A stretch of DNA of 64,000 nucleotides from Candidatus Flexicrinis affinis. Lineage in GTDB: Bacteria > Chloroflexota > Anaerolineae > Aggregatilineales > Phototrophicaceae. Location of the stretch: positions 310,001-374,000 of the forward strand of contig JADJWE010000002.1 in assembly GCA_016716525.1 (NCBI GenBank), given 5' to 3'. This document shows positions 1-10,200 of the stretch, piece after piece (positions within the stretch are counted from its first letter, which is position 1; the number at the start of each line of letters is the position of its first letter). Both the position numbers and the translations under genes were made by a program. The notes beneath the pieces are model-generated. The model did not search any database, was not told the origin of the DNA, and was given only the letters and a program-made list of their open reading frames with translations.

Positions 1-1
1 A

Positions 2-619
2 GCCCAACTGCGCGGTAAAGCTTATCCGGCCGTGGCCTTCCCGTCGGGTGTAGTGCGCGAGCTGATCGAATCTCCGCACAAGGTGCCTTATTTCAACCTC
101 TTCGGTTTCGTGAAGATTCCGCTACTTGCCTCGGTCGAGACTGTGTTGGCACATGCACTCGCCGCGGGTGACGTCGACCCTACGATTGCGGTCACCAGGC
201 TGGGCCGCAATACGATCACGATTGCAGATCGCGATACCATGCGTAGTTATCGGCTCTCTTTCAGCCACGATCAGGTGAGCGATGTTGCGCTGTACCCGCG
301 CGAAGCCATGGAGCTGCTGCCAGGTGAGCTACGGGCTATTCTGCCGCCACTTCGGAGTACGGATGGTAAGGGCTGGGAAGCGGTTGCACCAGTGAAGTTC
401 TTCACACCAGGTTCCAACTGGACATGGTATCCGACCGAGTATGACGGCGAGGATATGTTTTTTGGATTGGTCGTCGGATTCGAGGCGGAATTGGGGTACT
501 TCTCACTGCGTGAGCTTGAAGGCGCGCGCGGGCCGTTCGGTCTGCCTCTTGAGCGCGATCTCTATTTCGACCCCACCCCGCTCAAAGTGTTGTACAGCGC
601 ACACCAAGACTCACTATGA
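2..619 (+). CDS. DUF2958-containing protein, 5' end outside window
   Basis: The reading frame is open to the left edge, so the gene is probably cut by the window. The first possible start inside it is GTG at 32. The last 105 or so residues match my memory of DUF2958, a plasmid- and ICE-associated domain of unknown role: a LPPL segment, then VKFFTPGSNWTWYPTEYDGE, FFGLVVGFEAELGYFSL and a conserved ERDLYF near the end. The roughly 95 residues before it are not a domain I recognise. The next gene overlaps by four bases (ATGA), which suggests co-translation. Function unknown; the domain hints at a mobile or horizontally acquired neighbourhood. Confidence 0.75.
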   Translation, partial: AQLRGKAYPAVAFPSGVVRELIESPHKVPYFNLFGFVKIPLLASVETVLAHALAAGDVDPTIAVTRLGRNTITIADRDTMRSYRLSFSHDQVSDVALYPREAMELLPGELRAILPPLRSTDGKGWEAVAPVKFFTPGSNWTWYPTEYDGEDMFFGLVVGFEAELGYFSLRELEGARGPFGLPLERDLYFDPTPLKVLYSAHQDSL

Positions 620-1128
620 AAGAGGCACATCGATCATCAACTGAGCAACAGCCCAGTTCGTTTTCGTTCACGAAAGAAGAACAGCTCTATTCGCGCGTCA
701 GTCACGACCGGTTCATTGAGTACTTGTCGCATCCGGAACACACAATCTATCGTGCCGGCATTGACACGAACTCCTATGGCGAATTCTTGTTCATCACCGC
801 AGGGCGCGCTAACGAACTCCAGGGACGAATCATCTTCACGTTCTTCGGATTGGGTCTCCACGAGTACCGAGATCGATACGTTCACGGCGAGTGGCACTTC
901 TACCCAAGTTCGATTCGACCCGAGCCAGACGCTCCGATCCAGAACCCGAACGACGTACTTGAGATGGTGCACGTTCGACAGTCGGAAGTGACAGCCGAGC
1001 TCCAGCGCCATACGCAGTCCAGCCGTGGCAAGTTGTTTGAGCAGATCGCCGATCTCACGGACGACGACGGCGCAATTGCCGACATGGAGGATTTTCCCGA
1101 CTGGTTTGACGACCTGGGCGCAGAGTAA
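616..1128 (+). CDS. Hypothetical protein, 170 aa
   Basis: The start ATG overlaps the stop of the DUF2958 gene by four bases, so the two are probably translated together. I recognise no family. The protein is soluble, with no signal peptide or membrane segment. It has an aromatic-rich middle (around residues 60-95, with YVHGEWHFYPSS) and a very acidic C-terminus. A role cannot be assigned; position links it to the preceding DUF2958 gene and the following gene. Confidence 0.6.
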   Translation: MKEAHRSSTEQQPSSFSFTKEEQLYSRVSHDRFIEYLSHPEHTIYRAGIDTNSYGEFLFITAGRANELQGRIIFTFFGLGLHEYRDRYVHGEWHFYPSSIRPEPDAPIQNPNDVLEMVHVRQSEVTAELQRHTQSSRGKLFEQIADLTDDDGAIADMEDFPDWFDDLGAE

Positions 1129-1138
1129 TCTCGACACT

Positions 1139-1801
1139 ATGCCTGATCCATACCTCTCACTGCCAACCACCCTGCCTCGTATCGTTCAGCTTCTTGGTGG
1201 GTTGCCACTAGGCGACTGGGCAAGTCGGTTGTGGCAGCACTATCGGACAAACCGATTTCGAGGCCTTTACCGAGTGGAAGACCATCGTGTCACTTTGCGG
1301 GTGTGCGATCGCCGTGGGCGAAAGGCGATACACGAGAAGGTTCAGGAGGTCGTGTATTTGCGGGATGATGTATTTGCAGTACAGGATCAGGCGTGGGGGG
1401 ATGGCGACATCTTCGCCGAGTACTCGTGCTCGCCAGGTGTTGTCGTGGATCGGTACAAGGAAGGTTTTCGCTGGAAGACACTGATCTCGCTGCGAGCGAC
1501 GCGCCATGCGGGCGACCATGACGTGATCCGGACGCGCCGCGTCATCCTCAACGGATTCACGACGTCGGTCTGCAACTTCCAGACACAAATCGATCATCCG
1601 CACCGGTCGCTGTCGATTGGGGTTGTCTTTCCGTCAGGCCGTTTGCCTCGGTCAGTCTCTCTCGTTGAACAGAACACCCGCAGAGTGGTAGAACTGAGTA
1701 GCGTGCATGAGCATCTGCTACCAGGCGGTGACGTGGAGTACCGATGGTCGACGCAGAAGGTGAAGCTCTTTGAGGCGTACATCATCCGCTGGGAATGGTA
1801 A
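1139..1801 (+). CDS. Hypothetical protein, 220 aa
   Basis: I chose ATG 1139, ten bases after the previous stop; the frame stays open further upstream but would overlap the previous gene by about 100 bases. No recognised domain. The protein is basic, with a C-terminal half rich in beta-like segments (VILNGFTTSVCNFQTQI, then SLSIGVVFPSGRLPRSVSLVE). Such a beta-rich tail could be a binding domain, but that is only a guess. It closes a three-gene run with the two genes to its left. Confidence 0.55.
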   Translation: MPDPYLSLPTTLPRIVQLLGGLPLGDWASRLWQHYRTNRFRGLYRVEDHRVTLRVCDRRGRKAIHEKVQEVVYLRDDVFAVQDQAWGDGDIFAEYSCSPGVVVDRYKEGFRWKTLISLRATRHAGDHDVIRTRRVILNGFTTSVCNFQTQIDHPHRSLSIGVVFPSGRLPRSVSLVEQNTRRVVELSSVHEHLLPGGDVEYRWSTQKVKLFEAYIIRWEW

Positions 1802-1970
1802 ACGGAAACGGCGGCACCAATGTCATAGCGCCGCCGCTTCGCCTTGCGTGAACCGAACGATTAGGAACCGCCACCCCCGTCGAACATGTCGACGCCTCCT
1901 TGTGCTCGCCTCCGGTCGATACGCTTATGCGATTGAGTCGTATCACTTCACTGCATAAACGTTATAAACA

Positions 1971-2002
1971 CAATACACCGGATTTGTAGAATCGCAATAC
2001 AC
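1971..2002. promoter_or_regulatory. Direct repeat CAATACAC x2, candidate operator
   Basis: CAATACAC occurs at 1971-1978 and again at 1995-2002, 24 bases apart start to start, immediately upstream of the XRE regulator gene. Two in-phase half-sites before an HTH gene fit an autoregulatory operator. A related CAACACAC lies just before brxA at about 2440. This is inference from position only. Confidence 0.3.
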
Positions 2003-2024
2003 TCTCATCTTCTTGAGGCATCTG

Positions 2025-2363
2025 ATGACCAACGCCTTGGCATTGATTGGCGCTCGAATCCGGCAAGCACGCGAGAAGATCGGGCTGTCCCAGGAAGCAT
2101 TCGCCGAGGCGGTCGGCAAAGACCAGACGGCGATTTCGCAATACGAGAACGGCCTGCGAAAGCTGCCTGCTGTGGAGCTGATCCGGTTTGCTGAAGTTCT
2201 GATCGTGCCTGTCAGCTACTTCTTTGGCGAAGACATGACGCTCGACAGCCTCGATCAGCTCATGCTGACCGAGTTCCGAAAGCTACCGACTATCGAGGCG
2301 AAGCAAGCGGCAGTGCAGATAGTGCGGTTGCTGCGCGAATCCACAGATACAGACACCCGTTGA
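2025..2363 (+). CDS. XRE-family helix-turn-helix regulator
   Basis: A 112-residue protein with an N-terminal Cro/CI-type HTH (about residues 8-65): RIRQAREKIGLSQEAFAEAV, followed by KDQTAISQYENG, the recognition-helix region, and then PVSYFFGED. I prefer ATG 2025 over an in-frame TTG at 2013 because GAGG at 2015-2018 sits six bases before it. The C-terminal 40 residues are a short helical tail. It lies just upstream of the BREX operon on the same strand and is the best candidate for its transcriptional control, although known BREX regulators are more often WYL-type. Two direct copies of CAATACAC precede it and may be its operator. Confidence 0.88.
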   Translation: MTNALALIGARIRQAREKIGLSQEAFAEAVGKDQTAISQYENGLRKLPAVELIRFAEVLIVPVSYFFGEDMTLDSLDQLMLTEFRKLPTIEAKQAAVQIVRLLRESTDTDTR

Positions 2364-2452
2364 CGGATAGCGGTCAGTTTCTAGACACAAATGGACCCAT
2401 CAGTGCTGGTAAACTAGGGTTCTGTTAGCTGGGCTTCAGCAACACACACGCA

Positions 2453-3287
2453 ATGCACCGACATGCCTATTCAGATCTGTCAATTGAATGGAATTCCAAC
2501 TTGGCACGAGCAGGTCATCGACTAGTTTCGGGAATTGTCCTAAATCGAAATAGCAGCCACACGGCTCGCACAATAATGTTGCGCGAGCTGACTATGTTGC
2601 TCGACTCTGTAGGTGAAGCATCCGCGCCTCGAGGCGAGTATATTGAGGCAATCGTGGATCAGAACTGCCTCAATAAGCGGTCCGCAAGCAATCGTCGAAT
2701 TTCAGCTAGGCATCTTGTCGAGTTGTATGGCCTTGAACCGTCAATTGCCGTCTTCCGTGGCTTACGGCTCGTGGGACTGGGACGTGCAGGCGCGCCAACA
2801 TGTAGCGATCCTTTGTGCCTGTGCACGTGACTCAATCCTGAACTCCATAGCGCCGAGAATTGTTGACCTTCCCATCGGTTCGACAATGACCCGAGATCAG
2901 ACGGCAGACTGGATCGACAGTCTGGAACCCAATAGGTTCAGCGAAACCACGCTTATGTCGATCGCGAAGAATATCAATTCTAGTTGGACCCAGGCAGGCT
3001 ATCTGGCGGGCAAGGTCCGGAAAACTCGAATCTACTCCAGCCCTACGGTTGGAAGCGTCGTGTATGGATTATTCCTCAATTACATTGACGGCAGACGGGG
3101 ATTGCAGCTGGTTCAGGAAGGCTACGTGAAACTCTTGGACTGTACACCACAGGATGCAATCGAGAAAGCACGTCAGGCTGCGCAACGCGGATGGATTGTC
3201 CTTAAGCACGTAGAAGGTGCTTTGGAAGTTGGTTTTCCAAGGTTCCTTTCCAGCCAGGAGATGTCGCAACTCAATGAGCAAAATTGA
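2453..3287 (+). pseudogene. brxA: BREX protein BrxA (DUF1819), frameshifted
   Basis: BrxA is a small DNA-binding BREX core protein that normally heads the type 1 operon. Here it is split over two frames. The first frame (2453-2770) has the BrxA-like stretch NCLNKRSASNRRISARHLVE and then VFRGLRLV. The second frame (2772-3287) continues with WDWDVQARQHVAILCACARD and the C-terminal SSPTVGSVVYGLF region. The switch falls at 2771-2774, where a loss of two bases (or gain of one) in a GT/G-rich stretch would explain it. If repaired, the product would be about 278 residues. The end overlaps brxB by 14 bases. It may be a true inactivating mutation or an assembly/sequencing indel. Confidence 0.82.
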
Positions 3288-3825
3288 CAGACTCGTAGAG
3301 TCATACAGAACGCACTTGCGGGTACCTTGGCGTGACGATGCTTCGCCTGAAGAGCGGGTGATCTTCTGCGTCTATAGCGAAACCCAGGAGCTACATCTTC
3401 GCGCAAAGATTCCGGAGTTCGACCTTGCGACCCACAGCGTCAGCCATGGTTGGTTTGAATTCGACTTCACGGACACTTTTGCCGTATGGCTGTCACAATT
3501 ACGGTATAGCGAGCATTATTTTGAGCGGCCTGATCTCATTTCGTCGGCGCTTGATGGATACAGTCGGTTTCTCCTTGGGAGATTCAGTTCATTTCTTCAG
3601 AATCCCGACATTGGAGCGGATTCCGTCGTTGCGCTGACCGGTGTCGCTGCGCTTTTCGGCCTCGTAAAGGTGCGCGATGTTGTTGCGACATTCGCACCTT
3701 TGGTCCGTGGACGACTCGTAGTATTCTTTCCTGGAAACTACGAAAACAATAATTACAAGCTCTTGAACGCTTACGATGGCTGGAATTATCTTGCGGTAGC
3801 CATCACCGCAGACGCGGATCTCTGA
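3274..3825 (+). CDS. brxB: BREX protein BrxB (DUF1788)
   Basis: A 183-residue DUF1788 protein, the usual second gene of type 1 BREX operons; its molecular role is not settled. It starts MSKIDRLVESY, has the family's HGWFEFDFTDTFAVWL block near residue 60 and ends with RGRLVVFFPGNYENNNYKLL and DGWNYLAV, the hallmark C-terminus. I chose ATG 3274, which overlaps the end of brxA, because family members begin at this point; the longer frame from 3217 only adds residues shared with brxA in another frame. brxC follows after 11 bases, so it is part of the same operon. Confidence 0.92.
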   Translation: MSKIDRLVESYRTHLRVPWRDDASPEERVIFCVYSETQELHLRAKIPEFDLATHSVSHGWFEFDFTDTFAVWLSQLRYSEHYFERPDLISSALDGYSRFLLGRFSSFLQNPDIGADSVVALTGVAALFGLVKVRDVVATFAPLVRGRLVVFFPGNYENNNYKLLNAYDGWNYLAVAITADADL

Positions 3826-3836
3826 GAGGCAATGGA

Positions 3837-6800
3837 ATGAAGAATCGCGACGTATACAGCTCGGACCCCTCAACCAGTAAACTCGTCAACGAAGGCGTGG
3901 CCAACGTCAATGATGACCGGACCCAGCACGCACTCAATATACTGAAGTATGAGCTTCAGACGTTTGTGTGCGACGGTCAATATCAAGATGGGCTAGAGCG
4001 CATACTCGACACCTACCTAAGAAACCTGAATCAGGATCGGCAACCGGCTGTGTGGGTCAGTGGTTTTTACGGGTCTGGCAAGTCGCACCTCGTCAAGATG
4101 CTCCGTGCGCTATGGTCAAATGCGCCATTCCCCGACGGACAAAAACCGCGCGACATTGCGGTCCTGCCGGACGCCGTCCGCGAGCGATTCACAGAACTTA
4201 CCAACGCTGGGCGCCGGTACGGGGGCTTGCACGCGGCGTCGGGAACTCTGGGCGCAGGAAGCAGCAACAGCGTCCGACTATCGCTTCTGCGAATTGTGTT
4301 CAAGTCCGTCGATCTGCCACACCAGTACCCACAGGCACGTTTTGTACTCTGGTTGAAGAGGGAAGGCATCTACGAACAGGTTAGGTCACTGGTCGAGCAG
4401 AACGGCTACGACTGGTCTGAGGAGCTTGAAAACCTCTATGTTGCAGAGGGTCTTCACGCAGCGCTTGTCGAGGTGCGCCCTCACACATTCGCGTCTCCGG
4501 AGAGCTGCGCCGAAACGCTTGGTGCACAGTATCCGCCAGTCAGGGACATCACCACAGACGATCTCGTTGCTTCTCTCAAGCTCGCGCTGAGCAAAGACGG
4601 GCAGTTCCCGCTAACACTCATCGTTTTGGATGAAGTACAGCAGTACATCGGCGATAACCCGGATCGCTCGCTCGACATTCAGGAGGCGGTGGAAGCTTGC
4701 AGTACGCAACTTGGCAGTAGGCTTCTGTTCATAGGAACGGGTCAAACCGCGGTAACCGCAACTAATAATCTCAAGAAGCTTGAGGGGCGATTCACAGTGC
4801 GCGTTGAGCTATCAGACGCGGATGTCGATTCGGTTATTCGCAAAGTCGTGCTTGCCAAGAAGGCGACCGCAAGAGAACAGATCCTGGCGGTGATGGACCG
4901 CAGTATCGGTGAAATCTCTCGGCACCTCGCCAATACTACATTCGGGCATCGCCAATCGGACAGAGAAATCTTCTCGCAGGACTATCCCATCCTCCCCGTG
5001 AGGCGCAGATTCTGGGAGAACACGCTGCGCGTTCTGGACCAGACCGGGACCGACAGCCAGCTTCGCAATCAGCTGAGCATGGTCCACAAGGCAATCCAGA
5101 CCAATCTGGACGCCCCGGTCGGCCACGTCATCCCTGCCGACTATCTTTACTTCGATTCGGCCGACAAGCTGCTGCAAGCACACGTCTTGCCCCGGAAAGT
5201 CCACGAGCGAACGATGACGTGGATTCGAGGGTCGGATGACGAGCGCCTGATGGCACGCGCTGTCGGATTGGTGTACTTAATCAACAAGATTGCCGACACG
5301 AACACCGAACTCGGCCTCAAGGCAGACGCCGACGCGATTGCAGACCTACTCGTGGAAGACCTGAATGGCGGAAGCAGCACGCTACGCGGCCGACTTGTCG
5401 GCGTGTTGGATCGCTGCGACCTGCTGATGAAGATTGGCGATACCTACCGCATACAGACCGAGGAAAGCGCTGCCTGGAACGACGAATTCCAGAGCCAGCG
5501 CAGCCAACTGTCAAACGAAAGTCAGCTGGTCGACGCGGAACGCAATGCCCGAATTCGCTCGAAATTTGCAGAGCTGGTGCCAACCAAGAGTCTTGCTATC
5601 ACGCATGGCAAATCGAAGACACCGCGTGACATCTCCCCGGCCTTCGAGCAGCTCCCGCGTGATGCGGACAAGCGAATACATGTTTGGGTGCGCGATGGCT
5701 GGAGTGTCACCGAGGCATCTGTGCAGGCCGACGCGCGGGCCGCTGGGCAGCAGTCACCCACCATCTTTGTCTTCGTCCCAAAACGCACAGCCGACGATCT
5801 GCGCACCCAACTGATCAACCACAAGGCGGCAACCGCGACGCTGGACAAGCGCGGTAATCCAAACACCCCCGAAGGTTCGGAAGCCCGTGCTGCCATGCAG
5901 ACCAATCAGCAGCGCGCAGACGGACGGATCCGTGAGCTGCTTGGTGAAGCATTCGCTCACGCCAAGGTGTTCAAGGGCGGCGGCGATGAGGTGATCGGAA
6001 CCGATCTGGCCACTGCCATCCGTGAGGCAGCCGACAGTGCGCTGTCACGCTTGTACCCGAACTTCAACACGGGCGACAACGAAGGGTGGGCCAAGGTTTA
6101 CGAACAGGCGGCAAAAGGAGCGCCAGACGCCCTTAAACACGTCGGGTTCGCCGGTGAACCCGGCGATCACCCGGTGTGCAGCCAAGTGCTGCGGTTCATC
6201 GGAGCCGGCAAGTTCGGCAGCGACATCCGGAACACGTTTGATTCCACACCGTATGGCTGGCCGCAGGACACGATCGATGGCGCCTTGCAGGTCCTGCTTG
6301 TGGCTGGATTGGTTCGCGTTCATGATGACAAGGGTCAACCAGTCTCCCCGACCGAACTGGAACGCCGGCAGATTGGAAAATCGTCCTTCAAAATCGAATC
6401 GACGACGATCTCAAAAGTGCAGTTGATCGAAATCCGCAAGCGGTTCCAGAGTCTTGGCATCAATGTCAAGCCGGACGAAGAGAAATCGCGAGTCAGTGAG
6501 CTGCTGGAGAAACTGGAGAAGCTTGCCGATAGCGCGGGCGGCGATGCGCCACGCCCCACCCGGCCCAGCACGGCGTTCCTGGAGCCGATTCGCATCAGCG
6601 GAGGCAACGAGCAGTTGGCGGCCCTGTACGACCGCCGCGACGAGATCACCAACGCCATCAATGCATGGCGCCCCATTGCGGCGAAGATCGATGAACGCAT
6701 GTCGATCTGGGACGAGTTTGTTCACCTGCTCCGGTTTGCGGACGACCTGACTGACGCCGACCCAATCCGCGGGGAAGCGGATGCTATCTTCAATCAACGA

Positions 6801-7271
6801 CTGCTGCTGCACGATCCTGATCCGGTGCGCCCACTCAATCAACAGCTAGAAGACCTTCTGCGCAAGGAGCTGCGCCAACAGGAGCAGCGGTACAACCGGA
6901 CCTTCGAAAGCGGCTGGCAGCTCCTCAACGCTGATTCGTCGTGGCAGGCGATCTCAAACGTTCAGCAGAGCGAGTTGGCTCGCGACAATCAGATCGAGGC
7001 AGAACTCGAGCTCGCCCTTACAGACTACAGGGACTTGCTCAACACACTGGAGGTGTATCCGCTTACCAGCTGGAACGACCGCATCGACGCCCTCAGCCGG
7101 CGCTTTGAGCGAGCACGCGAGGAAGCCGCGCGCTTATTGGCACCTAAGGCGCAGACGCTCACCGTGCCGCGCCAAACGATTCGCGATCAAGCCGAGCTTG
7201 AAGTGTGGTTAGCCAGCGTAAAAGCGCAGATCACCGCCGCGTTGAGCGACGGTCCCGTGATTCTCAAGTAA
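3837..7271 (+). CDS. brxC: BREX P-loop ATPase BrxC
   Basis: A 1144-residue protein, the usual size for BrxC (PglY-like), the large AAA+-type ATPase of BREX. Walker A is GFYGSGKS at residues 76-83 and Walker B is LIVLDEVQQY near residue 265. The C-terminal half is rich in predicted helix and holds a coiled-coil-like segment around residues 990-1110. BrxC is thought to form a complex with BrxB and PglZ and is needed for defence. The gene follows brxB by 11 bases and ends 18 bases before the first pglX. The last 18 coding bases reappear, slightly changed, in front of the second pglX. Confidence 0.95.
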   Translation: MKNRDVYSSDPSTSKLVNEGVANVNDDRTQHALNILKYELQTFVCDGQYQDGLERILDTYLRNLNQDRQPAVWVSGFYGSGKSHLVKMLRALWSNAPFPDGQKPRDIAVLPDAVRERFTELTNAGRRYGGLHAASGTLGAGSSNSVRLSLLRIVFKSVDLPHQYPQARFVLWLKREGIYEQVRSLVEQNGYDWSEELENLYVAEGLHAALVEVRPHTFASPESCAETLGAQYPPVRDITTDDLVASLKLALSKDGQFPLTLIVLDEVQQYIGDNPDRSLDIQEAVEACSTQLGSRLLFIGTGQTAVTATNNLKKLEGRFTVRVELSDADVDSVIRKVVLAKKATAREQILAVMDRSIGEISRHLANTTFGHRQSDREIFSQDYPILPVRRRFWENTLRVLDQTGTDSQLRNQLSMVHKAIQTNLDAPVGHVIPADYLYFDSADKLLQAHVLPRKVHERTMTWIRGSDDERLMARAVGLVYLINKIADTNTELGLKADADAIADLLVEDLNGGSSTLRGRLVGVLDRCDLLMKIGDTYRIQTEESAAWNDEFQSQRSQLSNESQLVDAERNARIRSKFAELVPTKSLAITHGKSKTPRDISPAFEQLPRDADKRIHVWVRDGWSVTEASVQADARAAGQQSPTIFVFVPKRTADDLRTQLINHKAATATLDKRGNPNTPEGSEARAAMQTNQQRADGRIRELLGEAFAHAKVFKGGGDEVIGTDLATAIREAADSALSRLYPNFNTGDNEGWAKVYEQAAKGAPDALKHVGFAGEPGDHPVCSQVLRFIGAGKFGSDIRNTFDSTPYGWPQDTIDGALQVLLVAGLVRVHDDKGQPVSPTELERRQIGKSSFKIESTTISKVQLIEIRKRFQSLGINVKPDEEKSRVSELLEKLEKLADSAGGDAPRPTRPSTAFLEPIRISGGNEQLAALYDRRDEITNAINAWRPIAAKIDERMSIWDEFVHLLRFADDLTDADPIRGEADAIFNQRLLLHDPDPVRPLNQQLEDLLRKELRQQEQRYNRTFESGWQLLNADSSWQAISNVQQSELARDNQIEAELELALTDYRDLLNTLEVYPLTSWNDRIDALSRRFERAREEAARLLAPKAQTLTVPRQTIRDQAELEVWLASVKAQITAALSDGPVILK

Positions 7272-7289
7272 CCGATGGAGCCGACCCGA

Positions 7290-10200
7290 ATGCAACCTCT
7301 GGAGCGCAGCCTGCGTCGCGACCTCGAACGCACCATCCAGCAAGCCCGCGAGGTCGCCGAGGCCGCCGCCAAAACCGCCATCAATCAGGTCGGTGTTGTC
7401 GAAGCCAAGCCCTACGACTATCTCTCCGAATCCCAGCGCGACCTGCGTCGGCGACTACGGGCGCATGGCCGTCAACTGGGCGACGAACGCAAGGGCACCG
7501 GCGAGCAAGCTACCGACCGCCTGTGCGAAGAGGTCGCCTACGAACACTGGCACCGCATGCTGTTTGCCCGTTTTCTGGCTGAAAACAACCTACTGATGTA
7601 CCCGGACCCGCACCATCCGGTGCCGGTCACCTTGCAGGAGTGCGACGAGCTGGCCGAAGGCGAAGGCGCCCGCAACGGCTGGGAACTGGCGGCCCGCTTT
7701 GCCAGCCAGATGCTGCCGCAGATCTTCCGCCAGGATTCACCGGTGCTGGAACTCGTTCTCCCGCCGGAGAACCAGCAGAAGCTGGAAGGGTTGCTCGCCG
7801 ATCTGCCATCGGAGACCTTCATTGCGGCCGACGCGCTCGGCTGGGTCTATCAGTTCTGGCAGGCCAAGAAGAAAGACGAGGTCAACAAGAGCGAGGTCAA
7901 GATTGGGGCCCGCGAGCTGCCGGCCGTGACCCAGTTGTTCACTGAACCGTACATGGTCAGCTTCCTGCTCGACAACGCGCTGGGGGCGTGGTGGGGGGCG
8001 CGACGCCTGACGTCCGAAGACCTGCAAGATGCCCAAAGCGAAGCCGAACTGCGCCAAAAGGCCGCCATCCCCGGTGTGACGCTGGAGTACCTGCGCTTCG
8101 TGCGTGACGAAGAAAGCGGCGCGTGGACACCTGCCGCAGGCACGTTCGACGCGTGGCCGGAGCACCTGAGCGACTTGAAGGTCCTCGACCCGTGCTGCGG
8201 ATCGGGCCACTTCCTCGTCTCTGCCCTGCTGATGCTGGCGCCGATGCGTGCTGAACTGGAAGGCCTGACACCGCGCGAGGCATGCGACGCTGTGCTGCGC
8301 GACAACCTGCACGGACTGGAGATCGACCAGCGCTGCGTCGAGATCGCCGCCTTCGCGCTGGCGTTGACCGCATGGCGATTCGCGGGGTACCGCGACCTGC
8401 CCGAGCTGCATCTGGCGTGTTCGGGCGTGTCGGTGAAGGCCGCCCGCAGCGAATGGCGCAGCCTCGTATCTGGCAATGCCCGGCTGGAGTTCGGCCTTAA
8501 CCGGCTGTACGAGTTGTTCGAGGACGCGCCGGTGCTGGGCAGTCTGATCAACCCGGCGCGTGCCGGCACCGACTTCATCGCGTCGTGGGACGAGCTGCGC
8601 AATGCGTTCGACGCGGCACTGGCCCGCGAGCCGGAAGGCGAACGGCATACCGCCGGCGTGGTGGCACAAGGCATGGTCAAGGCGGCGTCGCTGCTGGCCG
8701 CCAAGTATCACTGGGTCATCACCAACGTGCCGTATCTGGGCATTGGGGCACAAGACGATACGCTTCGCGCTCATCTCGAATCGTATTATTTCAATGGACG
8801 GCACGATCTGGCGACAGCATTCCTAGAACGCGTCCTGGACTTCGTACACGAAACCTGCGTTGTAAGTGTAGTGGTACCGCAGAACTGGCTCTACCTGAAG
8901 CGCTACACCGCCTATCGGAAGCACTTGTTGACTAACCACACGTTGCGGCAAGTAGCCAAATTGGGTTCGGGAGCATTTGAGACAATCACTGGTGAGGTTG
9001 TCAAAGTGATCCTCGCAGCAATTCTGCGAGGAGAATCTGCATCCGAAACTGTATTTTCTACCGATCAAACTGGACGCGAACGTCTGTGGGGCCTAGACGT
9101 TTCATCGTCTTCGTCTGCAAGTGACAAGTCGGCAGCATTGCTTAACGAACTTGGCTCATTAACCGCCTCGCGGGACAACCTGAAGAACCCAGATAGCCGG
9201 ATAGAGTTTGAAACCAACTCCGGGCGAGCATATCTCTCTGACTATGCTTCGGCGTTATCAGGTATATCCACGGGAGAGCTAAACCGGTTTGTCAGACAGT
9301 TTTGGGAGATCCAGCTTTTGCAGCCTGATTGGGAGTATGTCCAGTCAACAGTTGCTTCCACGGAACATTACGGTGGATGCAGCGATGTGATTTTCTGGGA
9401 GCAGGAACGAGGGCAACTATACGCTTACGCGCAAAGCATGCGCCACACAAACCACGCGGTCCAGAACTGGCTTCGAGGAAAGCCAAACTGGGGGAAGCCG
9501 GGTGTATGTGTAACCAAGACCGGCCAAATCCGCGCGAGCAAATACACTGGGAATATCTATAGTGAGAACTGTTGTGCGTTGATTCCACTCAACACTCACC
9601 ACCTTTCGGCGCTTTGGTGCTACTGCTCTTCACCCGAATATCACGCGGCCGTACGTGCTATCAATCAAAGCCTACTTGTTCAGACCAAGTATCTGATTAA
9701 AGTCCCCTTCGATCTCCAGCGGTGGCAGAAGGTCGCCGAGGAACAGTACCCGCACGGACTGCCTAAGCCGTACTCCGACGACCCGACGCAGTGGATCTTC
9801 CACGGTCACCCGTGCGGCAGCGTCGTCTGGAACGAGACCACCAAGTGGACCGATCACGGGCCGCTCCGCACCGACAGCACCGTTCTCCAGGTCGCGGTCG
9901 CCCGCCTGCTCGGCTACCGCTGGCCGGCCGAACTCGACAAAGACATGGAACTCGCCGACGAACAGCGCGCGTGGGTCGCCAAGTCCGTCGATCTGCTGCC
10001 TTACGCTGATCTTGACGGTATCGTGTGTATCCCGGCCGTGCGCGGCGAACGTCCCGCCACCGACCGCCTGCTCAACCTACTCGCCGCGGCGTATGGCGAC
10101 GCCTGGAGCACAGACGTCCTCGCGCAACTGCTGGCCAGCGCCGATCATGCCGGCAAGTCGCTCGAGACGTGGCTGCGTGACAAGTTCTTCAGCCAGCACT

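Noticed and set aside
7737..8804. Long minus-strand open frame opposite pglX (and its like at 11367-12303)
   Set aside because: It mirrors the high-GC pglX coding strand, occurs opposite both copies and has no protein-family signature.
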